Positions 22,787 to 30,567 of a DNA stretch of 32,587 bases are shown piece after piece (within the stretch, counting starts at the first letter, position 1; each line of letters starts with the position of its first letter). The position numbers were made by a program, and so were the translations under genes. The notes under the pieces are model-generated. The model had not been told where the DNA came from. It worked only from the letters and a program-made list of their open reading frames with translations, and did not search any database. This stretch comes from an uncultured Sutterella sp. (GTDB lineage: Bacteria > Pseudomonadota > Gammaproteobacteria > Burkholderiales > Burkholderiaceae_F): contig CAAGAT010000073.1 in assembly GCA_900767875.1 (NCBI GenBank), positions 1 to 32,587 on the forward strand, read 5' to 3'.

Positions 22787-24079
22787 TTAGGGCACGGGCT
22801 TGCTGATCGTCACGCTCACGCCCTGAGCACCCACGCTGATGTGGCCTTGCGCCTCACCTTCGAGGTCCCCCGAAGCGGGCATGAAGTTGCCCGAGCGCGA
22901 GACGCGGGCGCCGACGATGGCTTGCTTGACGTCCGCCAGGGTCTTCATCCCCATGCCCATCTGGCTTTGCGCATCCAGACGGAACTCGATGGGCAGATCC
23001 TTACCCTTGTAGCTGGCGAAAGCCACGGGCATCTTGCTGCCTTCGATCGGGCGGGCAAAGACGAACACCGTATCCTCGGGGCCGATCTTGCCCTTGAGTT
23101 CCGGGGCCACGTCCACGGTGCCCGTGATCACGGCGTCGGCGGCCGCAGGCTGCGGCTCGGCGCGGGAAGCCGCGCCGGGAGCGGGCGGCATCGAGCCCAG
23201 GGATGGGTCGGGCGGCAGACCGCCGGCACGACGCGCGTGCTCGATGTTTTCCATGATCTGCTTCCACTCTTCGCTGCCTTGCTCGACGCCGACGAGCATC
23301 CGGCTCCAGTACTTGACGGCGCCCTCGTAGTCTTCCTTGTTAAAGCACAGGGTGCCCATCAGCGCCAGCGCCTTCCAGTGACGCGGATCGACCGTCAGAG
23401 CCTTTTCAATGAGTTCCTGCGGACGGCCCTCAAGGCGACCGTCCTGCGCGGCAGCCATCACGTCGGCCCAGTCGGCCAGCACGTCGGCGTTGTCGGGCAC
23501 GAGGCGGTTGACCTGTTCGAAGGCCTGCGCGCTCTTGGCCCAGTCCTTGACGGCCGCGCTCGTGCGGGCGAGCATCATCCAGCCGTCGGCGTTGTCCGGA
23601 TGCTCCTTGAGGCGCTCTTCGAGGAACTTGACCTGTTCGGCAAGTTCGGCCTCACTGTGCATGCCCGACATCTTCTGCATCTGCTCCTGCTGACGCGTGA
23701 AGTCCGGATCCATGGCAATCGGAGCCCCGAGCTGCAGGTACAGCAGGAAGCTGGCCACGGGCACGATCACCACGAGAGCGAAAGCCGCATACAGACCCTG
23801 ACGGCCGCTCTTCAGAGGGACGGTGTCTTCGGGGTCCTGGCTTTCTTCGAGCACGCGGGTTTCGATTTCGGTGCGCGTTTCCTCGTATTCGTCGTCCGAG
23901 ACGCGGCCGGCCTTGTGTTCGGCCTCAAGCTCGGCGTACTGCGCGCGAAGAATCGCGACGTTGTCGGCCTTGCGGCGCGCCAGGCCGTCGTCGTGACCGC
24001 CCTTGACGAGCGGCCAGACCACGAGCGCGAGCGTCACCACGACACACGCAATGGCAATAGCGATAAAAACAGCTAGCAC
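22787..24079 (-). CDS. ccmI: Cytochrome c maturation protein CcmI
   Basis: Apocytochrome c chaperone of System I that presents apoprotein to the CcmF/CcmH heme ligation complex. The 430 residues show two membrane helices (about 2-25 and 96-116) flanking a cytoplasmic loop with the typical ALRAQYAELEAEHKAGR-like segment, then periplasmic TPR repeats (about 150-285) and a C-terminal beta domain (TGTVDVAPELKGKIGPEDTV onward) ending ISKPVP, as in CycH-type proteins. The start codon is GTG with GAGGAAC just upstream. It is the last gene of the ccm operon, 17 bases after ccmH. Confidence 0.9.
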   Translation of the reverse strand: MLAVFIAIAIACVVVTLALVVWPLVKGGHDDGLARRKADNVAILRAQYAELEAEHKAGRVSDDEYEETRTEIETRVLEESQDPEDTVPLKSGRQGLYAAFALVVIVPVASFLLYLQLGAPIAMDPDFTRQQEQMQKMSGMHSEAELAEQVKFLEERLKEHPDNADGWMMLARTSAAVKDWAKSAQAFEQVNRLVPDNADVLADWADVMAAAQDGRLEGRPQELIEKALTVDPRHWKALALMGTLCFNKEDYEGAVKYWSRMLVGVEQGSEEWKQIMENIEHARRAGGLPPDPSLGSMPPAPGAASRAEPQPAAADAVITGTVDVAPELKGKIGPEDTVFVFARPIEGSKMPVAFASYKGKDLPIEFRLDAQSQMGMGMKTLADVKQAIVGARVSRSGNFMPASGDLEGEAQGHISVGAQGVSVTISKPVP

Positions 24080-24096
24080 TTGTTCCTCACTTTTCG

Positions 24097-24603
24097 TTAT
24101 TTGTCACCGCGCAGCAGCGCTTCGGCGCGGCGCTTTTCATCGGGGGTCAGCGCACGCTCGCTCTGGGCAACCGCCGTCTTGCGGCGGCGCAGATTGATGT
24201 AAAGCGCAATGACGGCGGCGAAAAAGAGCACCACGGGGCCGAGCCAGAGAATCACCGTGCTCGCCTTAAAGGGGGGCTTATAGAGCACAAAGTCACCGTA
24301 GCGGTCGACCATGTACTTGATGATTTCCTCGTCGGTGCGGCCGGCGTTGATCTGCTCGATCACCTGATTGCGCAGGTCGACCGCCAGCTCCGCATTGGAT
24401 TCGGCGATGGACTGGTTCTGGCACACGAGGCAGCGCAGCTGCTCGGAGATGCCGAGCACGCGCTTGTGTTCGACCGGGTCAAAGGCCGTGGCCTGGGCTT
24501 CCTTGGAGTCGAGCGGCACGGACGCGGTCTGCGCCATCGTGGCGCCCGCAAAGGTCACGGTTGCCGCACACAGGGCGGCCAGGCACAACTTTTTGAGCAT
24601 CAT
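24097..24603 (-). CDS. ccmH: Cytochrome c maturation protein CcmH
   Basis: Membrane-anchored thiol oxidoreductase that reduces apocytochrome c in the periplasm. The 168 residues have a signal peptide (about 1-24), the LRCLVCQNQSIAESNA motif with Cys58 and Cys61, the EIIKYMVDRYGDFVLYKPPF block, and one membrane helix (about 117-137). GGAGG precedes the ATG. It is the single-domain form with CcmI encoded separately. Confidence 0.95.
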   Translation of the reverse strand: MMLKKLCLAALCAATVTFAGATMAQTASVPLDSKEAQATAFDPVEHKRVLGISEQLRCLVCQNQSIAESNAELAVDLRNQVIEQINAGRTDEEIIKYMVDRYGDFVLYKPPFKASTVILWLGPVVLFFAAVIALYINLRRRKTAVAQSERALTPDEKRRAEALLRGDK

Positions 24604-24615
24604 TTTCGGGCCTCC

Positions 24616-25143
24616 TTACTGCTTTTCGAGCATGTCCACGAGCGGCTTGACGTCCTTGCCCCAGACTTCTTCGGTCATCGGGCCGATCACCTTGTAGCGG
24701 ATCACGCCCTTCTTGTCGATGATGAAGGTTTCGGGAGCGCCGTACACGCCAAAGTCGATGGCGGCCTTGCCGCTGGCGTCCACCAGGGTCACGTCGTAGG
24801 GGTTGCCCAAGACCTGCAGCCAGCGCGCCGCCTGCGCGGGCTTGTCGCGGTAGTTGTAGCCGACCATCATGGTCTTGACGCCTCCGTTTTTGAGCTGCAC
24901 GAAGTACGGGTGCTCATAGCGGCAGGCTTCGCACCAGGACGCCCAAACGTTGAGCAAGTACACCTTGCCGAGCAGGTCCTTCTTGGAGACCTGACCGCCG
25001 TCCATCGTCGGCAGCGAGAACTCCGGCGCGGGCTTGTCGATCAGGGCCGAGGGCACCTTTCTCGGATCCAGGTACAGGCCCCAGAAGAGAAAGACGCACA
25101 CGAACAGGAAAATCAAAAGCGGAATGAGATACTTCAAACGCAT
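24616..25143 (-). CDS. ccmG: Cytochrome c biogenesis thioredoxin CcmG/DsbE
   Basis: Periplasm-facing, membrane-tethered thioredoxin that keeps apocytochrome or CcmH cysteines reduced. The 175 residues have one N-terminal anchor helix (about 5-24), the active site WASWCEACR with Cys71 and Cys74, and the cis-proline segment GVYGAPETF. The start lies 6 bases after the ccmF stop, with GGAG overlapping the end of ccmF. Confidence 0.95.
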   Translation of the reverse strand: MRLKYLIPLLIFLFVCVFLFWGLYLDPRKVPSALIDKPAPEFSLPTMDGGQVSKKDLLGKVYLLNVWASWCEACRYEHPYFVQLKNGGVKTMMVGYNYRDKPAQAARWLQVLGNPYDVTLVDASGKAAIDFGVYGAPETFIIDKKGVIRYKVIGPMTEEVWGKDVKPLVDMLEKQ

Positions 25144-25149
25144 TTTTCA

Positions 25150-27120
25150 TTACTCCGCAGCGGAGGCACCCGCGGGGGTGCTCTTACGACGGGACGAGCG
25201 GTAGCGACGGTCCAGGATGGCAATGAAGCCGCCCAGAGCCATCAGAATCGTGCCCCACCAAATCCAGGTCACGAAGGGCTTGCTGTAGGCGCGCACGATC
25301 CAGGCGCCGCCGCCCACGGGTTCACCCAGGCTCACGTAAATGTCGCCCGTGATCGAGTGCTTGATCGAGGCTTCGGTCATCGGCATGGAGCGCGAGCTGT
25401 AGTAGTTGCGCTTTTCCGGGTGCAGTTCGGCCACGGTCTTGCCGTCCTTGGTGACGACGAAGTTGCCGCGCGTGCTCGTGTAGTTGGGACCGCGGATTTC
25501 CTCCGTGCCGTTAAAGACGAAGTTGTAGCCGTTGACCGTGACGTGTTCGCCCGGCATCATGCGCACGTCGCGCTCGGCGGGGTACCCCTTCACAAGGGCC
25601 ACACCGACCACGAACACGGCCACGCCGATGTGCGCCAGGTGCATGCCCCAGAAGGCGCGCGGATGACGCGCGAGCTTGGCCACCGGGTTGCCCTTCATGT
25701 TGCGGCCGCGTTCACGGATGTTGTCCACGGCGCTGGTCATCACCCAGACGGCCAGCGTGATGCCCACGAAGACCCAGGTGCTCCAGCGGCCCATCAAGAG
25801 GGGAACGGCCACGCCGATCACCACGGCCAGGGCCAGGATCAGCCACAGGCGCTTGGCGAGCTGCCCGAGGTCGGCTTCCTTCCAGCGGGCAAACGGAGCC
25901 ACACCCAAAAGGAAGAGCATCGGCAGCATCAGGGGACCGAAGACGGCGTCAAAGTACGGTGGACCGACGGAGATCTTGCCCGCGTTCAACGCGTCAAGGA
26001 ACAGCGGATAGAGCGTGCCGAGCAACACCGCACCCATGGCCACGACCAGGAGGATGTTGTTGACCAACAGGAGCGATTCGCGGCTCACCATCGAGAAGCT
26101 GCCGCCCAGGCCCACCGTCGGCGCACGCCAGGCGAACATGAGGAACGACAAGCCGATCACGATGATCAGGAACGCCAGAATGAACACGCCGCGTTCCGGG
26201 TCGGTCGCAAACGCGTGCACGGACGTGAGAATGCCCGAGCGCACGAGGAACGTGCCCAGAAGCGAGAGGCTGAAGGTGATGATCGCCAGCAGCACGGTCC
26301 AGATTTTGAAGCACCCGCGCTTTTCGGTCACCGCCAGGCTGTGAATCAGGGCAGTACCCGTCAGCCACGGCATGAAGGAGCTGTTTTCGACCGGATCCCA
26401 GAACCACCAGCCGCCCCAGCCCAATTCGTAGTAGGACCAGTACGAGCCCAGGGAGATGCCGAGGGTCAGCAAAATCCAGGCCATCGTCGTCCAGGGACGC
26501 ATCCAGCGCGCCCAGACGGCGTCAAGGCGCCCGGCGATCAAAGCCGCGATGGCAAAGGCAAAGGGAACCGTAAAGCCCACATAGCCCATGTAGAGCAGCG
26601 GCGGATGGAACACCATGCCCGGGTCCTGCAGCAGCGGGTTCAGGTCCCCGCCTTCCGGAGCGGCCGGGAAAAGGCGCAGGAACGGGTTGGACGTAAAAAG
26701 CATGAAGGCGGTCAGGCCAATCATGATAAAGCCCATAACGCCGAGCACGCGCGCCACGGTTTCCTGCGGCAGCCTGCGGCTCGTCAGGGCCACCAAAGAG
26801 CCCCACCAGCTCAGCATCAGCGCCCAAAAGAGTATCGAGCCCTCATGGCTGCCCCAGGTGGCGGCAATCTTGTACTGCCAGGGCAGGAGCGAATTGGAGT
26901 TGTTGGCCACATTCAGCACCGAAAAGTCGCTGATGTAGAACGAGTACGCCAGGGCGCCGAAGGATATCGTCAGAAAAAGCGCATTGGCATAGGCCGCGGG
27001 ACGCGCCAGCGCCATCCACGAGCCGATGCCTCGCTGAGCGCCCACGAGCGGCAGTAGGCACTGCACGACCGAGAGCACCATCACGAGAATCAGGGCAAAG
27101 TGACCGATTTCTGCAATCAC
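25150..27120 (-). CDS. ccmF: Heme lyase CcmF
   Basis: Integral membrane subunit that attaches heme to apocytochrome c. The 656-residue protein has about 15 membrane helices and the tryptophan-rich WWD signature GWGGWWFWDPVENSSFMPW near residue 230. Conserved histidines flank it, for example in WGSHEGS. A large periplasmic loop precedes the last helix. The start codon is GTG with GGGAG about 9 bases upstream. It follows ccmE after a 133-base gap containing a hairpin. Confidence 0.95.
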   Translation of the reverse strand: MIAEIGHFALILVMVLSVVQCLLPLVGAQRGIGSWMALARPAAYANALFLTISFGALAYSFYISDFSVLNVANNSNSLLPWQYKIAATWGSHEGSILFWALMLSWWGSLVALTSRRLPQETVARVLGVMGFIMIGLTAFMLFTSNPFLRLFPAAPEGGDLNPLLQDPGMVFHPPLLYMGYVGFTVPFAFAIAALIAGRLDAVWARWMRPWTTMAWILLTLGISLGSYWSYYELGWGGWWFWDPVENSSFMPWLTGTALIHSLAVTEKRGCFKIWTVLLAIITFSLSLLGTFLVRSGILTSVHAFATDPERGVFILAFLIIVIGLSFLMFAWRAPTVGLGGSFSMVSRESLLLVNNILLVVAMGAVLLGTLYPLFLDALNAGKISVGPPYFDAVFGPLMLPMLFLLGVAPFARWKEADLGQLAKRLWLILALAVVIGVAVPLLMGRWSTWVFVGITLAVWVMTSAVDNIRERGRNMKGNPVAKLARHPRAFWGMHLAHIGVAVFVVGVALVKGYPAERDVRMMPGEHVTVNGYNFVFNGTEEIRGPNYTSTRGNFVVTKDGKTVAELHPEKRNYYSSRSMPMTEASIKHSITGDIYVSLGEPVGGGAWIVRAYSKPFVTWIWWGTILMALGGFIAILDRRYRSSRRKSTPAGASAAE

Positions 27121-27190
27121 GGGGTTGTCTCCCTAAGGTTTGAAAAAAAGTCCGTTTTGGGGTTGGGCGAGCCGATCCGAAAGCGGCAAA

Positions 27191-27216
27191 GCGCCTCCCT
27201 CGGCAAAGGGAGACGC
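27191..27216 (-). promoter_or_regulatory. Hairpin in the ccmE-ccmF gap
   Basis: GCGCCTCCCT (27191-27200) and AGGGAGACGC (27207-27216) pair with one mismatch across six bases. On the minus strand it is followed by TTTG only, so it is a weak terminator, processing site or attenuator inside the ccm operon. Confidence 0.45.
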
Positions 27217-27253
27217 CGACGCGGATGAAAGCCGCCTTGTTGGTGTTGATCCG

Positions 27254-27739
27254 TTACTTGGAGGCCTTCCGGGCGGCTTCCTTGCTGCCCTTTTCGTCAA
27301 AGCTGGCCATGGCCTGCTGCGCGTGGTTCACGGCATCGGCCGCTTCGGGCGGCATGTAGTTTTCGTCGTGCTTGGCCAGCACTTCGCTGCAGACGAACAC
27401 GCCGCGATCGTCCATCTTGCCCTGGGCCACAACGCCCTTGCCTTCCTTAAAGAGGTCCGGGAGGATCCCCTTGTATTCGGCCGGAATCACGGCGGCCGTA
27501 TCGGTGATGCCGAAGGTGACCGTCACGCCGTCCTCGAGGCGCTTGACGGAGCCCACCTCAACCATGCCGCCCATGCGGAACGTGCGGCCCTGCGGGGCTT
27601 CCTTGGCCTGCACCTGCAGGGGCGAGTAGAAAAAGACCAGGTTGTCGTTAAAGGCCGAGAGCATCGTGTAGACGCCCGCACCGACCACGCACATGGCAAC
27701 GCCGATCAGGGCAAGACGTTTGGCTGCGCCGTTCATCAT
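27254..27739 (-). CDS. ccmE: Heme chaperone CcmE
   Basis: Periplasmic heme chaperone that binds heme covalently and hands it to CcmF. The 161 residues contain one N-terminal membrane helix (about 8-28), an OB-fold beta-barrel, and the heme attachment motif LAKHDENYMPPE with His124 and Tyr128. AAGGAGG lies about 9 bases before the first of two adjacent ATG codons. A GCCGGCC/GGCCGGC stem (27761-27767 with 27780-27786) lies just upstream of that site. Confidence 0.96.
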   Translation of the reverse strand: MMNGAAKRLALIGVAMCVVGAGVYTMLSAFNDNLVFFYSPLQVQAKEAPQGRTFRMGGMVEVGSVKRLEDGVTVTFGITDTAAVIPAEYKGILPDLFKEGKGVVAQGKMDDRGVFVCSEVLAKHDENYMPPEAADAVNHAQQAMASFDEKGSKEAARKASK

Positions 27740-27815
27740 CTCGTATTCCTCCTTAAAGGGGCCGGCCTGTCTTGGGCTCGGCCGGCTTTGTTCAATGGGG
27801 ATTGACGTTAAAAAA

Positions 27816-28001
27816 TCAGAGTTCGCGGGTGCTGCGCAGGGCGCGGGCTTCGCGGGTGAGGCGCTGCGCGGCCTTGGAGCGGCGGTTGCGCAGACCGAAG
27901 ATTTCGATGAGGATCAGAAGAACCCACATCCCGTAGACGGCCCAGACGTAGGGGCCGTGGCCGTCCATGAGCAGAAAGTGCGAAAGAGAAGTCCATTCCA
28001 T
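27816..28001 (-). CDS. ccmD: Heme exporter protein CcmD
   Basis: Small membrane protein needed to release holo-CcmE from the CcmABC complex. The 61 residues have one membrane helix (about 18-36) preceded by FLLMDGHGPYVWAVYG and followed by a basic segment RNRRSKAAQRLTREAR, the typical CcmD layout. It lies between ccmC and ccmE. Confidence 0.9.
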   Translation of the reverse strand: MEWTSLSHFLLMDGHGPYVWAVYGMWVLLILIEIFGLRNRRSKAAQRLTREARALRSTREL

Positions 28002-28034
28002 TTTTCGTTACCTTTTTGAATGTCGGACGGTCGG

Positions 28035-28763
28035 TTAAAGGTCACCCTTGAGGGCTGCTTCCTGCGCCCAGGATTCGCGGCGTTCGCGCTCGAGAATGAT
28101 CGTGCGGGCACGCGAGAAGGTCGAGGCAAAGCTGTAGAGCCAGAACGCGGCGACCATCACCAGCAGAGTCGTGAACATGATCGGCGCGATCGAGGAGTTG
28201 CCGAGCTTGACCGTGGCCCCCTGATGCAGGGTGTTCCACCAGCGCACCGAGAAGTAGATGATCGGCACGTTGACCACGCCCACGAGGGCGATCACGGCGC
28301 AGGCCATGTCGGCGCGCTTGACGTCGGAAATCGAGCTGCGCAGCGCCAGGAACCCGAGGTAAAGGAACAGGAGAATGAGCTCACTCGTCAGACGCGCATC
28401 CCAGACCCAGTAGGCGCCCCAGGTGGGCTTACCCCAGACGGCGCCCGCAAAAAGGGCCATGAAGCACATCAGGGCACCGGTGGGCGCCATCGAGGAGGCG
28501 AACACCGAGCACATGCGGTTGCCCGTGGCAATCGCAAAGGCCGAAAACACGGCCATGACGACGTAGATGAGCAGACTCATCCAGGCCGCCGGCACGTGCA
28601 CGAAGATGATGCGGTAGGAGTTGCCCTGGGTGGCGTCGATCGGACTCACGAAAAAGCCCAGATACAGGCCCACGCAGGCCAGAATCGCCGCCACGAGGTA
28701 CAGCGGACGAATCGCCTTGCCGGCGAAGAAGTAAAACCCCTGAGGATCGAAGAGCGAACGCAT
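28035..28763 (-). CDS. ccmC: Heme-handling protein CcmC
   Basis: Inner membrane protein that loads heme onto CcmE. The 242-residue protein has six membrane helices, the tryptophan-rich WGAYWVWDARLTSELILLFLY segment near residue 125, and conserved His in FVHVPAAWMS and LHQGATV. The ATG at 28763 has GGGAG six bases upstream; longer readings into ccmB are not supported. It begins 20 bases after ccmB. Confidence 0.95.
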   Translation of the reverse strand: MRSLFDPQGFYFFAGKAIRPLYLVAAILACVGLYLGFFVSPIDATQGNSYRIIFVHVPAAWMSLLIYVVMAVFSAFAIATGNRMCSVFASSMAPTGALMCFMALFAGAVWGKPTWGAYWVWDARLTSELILLFLYLGFLALRSSISDVKRADMACAVIALVGVVNVPIIYFSVRWWNTLHQGATVKLGNSSIAPIMFTTLLVMVAAFWLYSFASTFSRARTIILERERRESWAQEAALKGDL

Positions 28764-28783
28764 GTGTTCTCCCGTTTTCTTTG

Positions 28784-29452
28784 TTATTGAATGGAAATCC
28801 GTAAGCTGGCCGCGATGGCAAAGGGCGCCAGAGCCAGCGCCATCAAGGACAGCCCCCCCGTCACCATGAGGTAGGCCGAGGGCGAGACGCTGATGGCCAC
28901 CTGCACCGTCGCGCCGGCGCCAAAGACGAGCACCGGAATGTAAAGCGGCAGCACCAAAAGACTCGTCAGAACGCTGCCGGCGCGAAGCCCCAACGTCAGG
29001 GCCGCACCGATTGCGCCCACAAGGCTCAGCACCGGCGTGCCCAAAAGAAGCGAGAACATCAGCACCGCCCCCTGCTCGATGGGCAGATCGAACATGACGC
29101 CGAAAAGCGCCGTGAAAACCGTGATCGGCACGCCCGTGGTGAGCCAATGCGCAAAGACCTTTGCCAGAACAATGATCGAGAGGGGCTCGGCCGAGATGAT
29201 CATCTGCTCGAGCGTGCCGTCGGCGTGATCCAACGCGAAAAGACGCGGCAGCGACAAAAGGGCGGCCAGGAGCGCGGCCACCCAGATAACGCCCGGGGCC
29301 ATGGTGCGCAGCAGATTTTGTTCGGCGCCCACACCGAGAGGCACGAGCGTGATCACCACGGCAAAGAAAAAGAGCGTCTGAATGATGTCGCTTTTCTGGC
29401 GCAGCGCCAGCATCAGGTCGCGCCGCACGACGGCCAAAAAGAGGTTAAGCAT
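28784..29452 (-). CDS. ccmB: Heme exporter permease CcmB
   Basis: Membrane subunit of the CcmABCD ABC-type complex that frees holo-CcmE. The 222 residues show six membrane helices with the family segments RRDLMLALRQKSD, LFALDHADGTLEQM and LVLPLYIPVLVFGAGA. GGAGGAGG lies about 8 bases before the ATG. The start overlaps the end of ccmA by 8 bases, implying coupled translation. Confidence 0.95.
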   Translation of the reverse strand: MLNLFLAVVRRDLMLALRQKSDIIQTLFFFAVVITLVPLGVGAEQNLLRTMAPGVIWVAALLAALLSLPRLFALDHADGTLEQMIISAEPLSIIVLAKVFAHWLTTGVPITVFTALFGVMFDLPIEQGAVLMFSLLLGTPVLSLVGAIGAALTLGLRAGSVLTSLLVLPLYIPVLVFGAGATVQVAISVSPSAYLMVTGGLSLMALALAPFAIAASLRISIQ

Positions 29453-30152
29453 GGCTCACCTCCTCCACGTATTCCTCAACAAAAACGCGACGCTTGGGGG
29501 CAAAGGCCGACACGTCCACCGTGAGCATGTGCTCGGGCTCGAGGCCCACGTCCACTTCCTGGTGGGTCGTGTAGATGACGATGCCGCCCTCGCGCACGTG
29601 TTCGGCCACGGTCTGCGCGAGGTTGGCGACGCTCGCCACATCCAGGGCCGTGAAGGGCTCGTCCAGAATCCACACGGGCTTGGACTTGCTCACGAAAAGC
29701 CGTGCCAGGGCCACGCGGCGGCGCTGGCCTTGGGAGAGTTCCCCGGTCGTGTGATCGATGAAGTCGGCCAGACCCACTTTGGAGAGGGCCTCGACGAGCT
29801 CCTCGTCCTTGGCGACGATGTTGCCCATGCGCGCGGCGATGCGCACGTTTTCCTTGGCCGACAGGTCGTCCTTGACGCCGTTCATGTGGCCGATATAGAC
29901 GAGGTCTCGGTAATAGTCTTCGCGCAGCGAGCGGATCGATTTGCCCCGATAGGTGATGGTGCCCGCGTCGGGCTGCATGAGGCCTGTGAGAAGCCGCAGC
30001 AAAGAGGTTTTGCCGGTGCCGTTGGCGCCCGCCAGGCGCACGAGCGTGCCCGAGGGTGCCTCAAAGGTCAGCCCCTTAAAGAGCAACCGCTCTCCTCGCT
30101 CGAGTTCGAGCGCATCGGCTTTCAAGCTCAGGGCCTCGTTGGTGTGGGTCAT
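29445..30152 (-). CDS. ccmA: Heme exporter ATPase CcmA
   Basis: ATP-binding subunit of the CcmABCD complex. The roughly 235-residue protein has Walker A GANGTGKTS (residues 42-50), the signature LSQGQRRRVALARL, and Walker B PVWILDEPFTALD, with THQEVDVG as the switch region. The ATG at 30152 is chosen; a TTG seven codons earlier (30173) is possible and neither has a clear ribosome binding site. It is the first gene of the ccm operon, divergent from ilvD. Confidence 0.93.
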   Translation of the reverse strand: MTHTNEALSLKADALELERGERLLFKGLTFEAPSGTLVRLAGANGTGKTSLLRLLTGLMQPDAGTITYRGKSIRSLREDYYRDLVYIGHMNGVKDDLSAKENVRIAARMGNIVAKDEELVEALSKVGLADFIDHTTGELSQGQRRRVALARLFVSKSKPVWILDEPFTALDVASVANLAQTVAEHVREGGIVIYTTHQEVDVGLEPEHMLTVDVSAFAPKRRVFVEEYVEEVSHA

Positions 30153-30173
30153 GGGGTTTAAGTTGTTGTCCAA

Positions 30174-30567
30174 TTGGAAGGCTCGCGGCGCGCCGCCTTT
30201 TGCCGCGCACTTCGGCCGCTGATCGGGCGGCCGATGAGCGCCGCGGGGCGCCTCAAGCGTGTGTATTTTTATTCGAAGCGAGTTTAATTGCGGCCGATTA
30301 ATCCATTCTTAGGATTTGGGGTCTGAGGGCTCGGCCGATGAGAGCAGGACATCTCGTTTTCCTCCTCCGAAATGCCGCGCAACGGCCCGTGCAACGCCCG
30401 ATGCTAGGCAGTCTTGCTTATTTCGAAAGAGCGCGGTGCGGACATACAATCCGAGAACGAGCCTTAAAAAAGCGCTCCACGGCTTACAAAACAGCTTTAA
30501 CGAGAAACACCCCGAGCCGAGGATTGACCTTCACCAGACCTCGGCTCACACTAGAAATAGGACAATC
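30174..30567. other. Divergent control region between ccmA and ilvD
   Basis: About 390 bases without a supported gene. It must hold promoters for both ccm (minus) and ilvD (plus). A TACAAT at 30445-30450 is a possible -10 for ilvD but no good -35 lies at 17 bases. An AT-richer patch at 30266-30302 is the likeliest place for the ccm promoter. A hairpin at 30514-30547 precedes ilvD. No leader peptide rich in Ile, Leu or Val is seen. Confidence 0.4.
30514..30547 (+). promoter_or_regulatory. Leader hairpin before ilvD
   Basis: GAGCCGAGG (30514-30522) and CCTCGGCTC (30539-30547) form a perfect nine-pair stem with a 16-base loop. It ends about ten bases before the AGGA ribosome binding site of ilvD. 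No T-tract follows, so a role in mRNA stability or translation is likelier than termination. Confidence 0.5.

Noticed and set aside
24466..27057. An 863-codon open frame opposite ccmF-ccmH
   Set aside because: It spans several clear ccm genes on the other strand and has a His/Gln/Arg/Gly-rich composition typical of antisense shadow frames.
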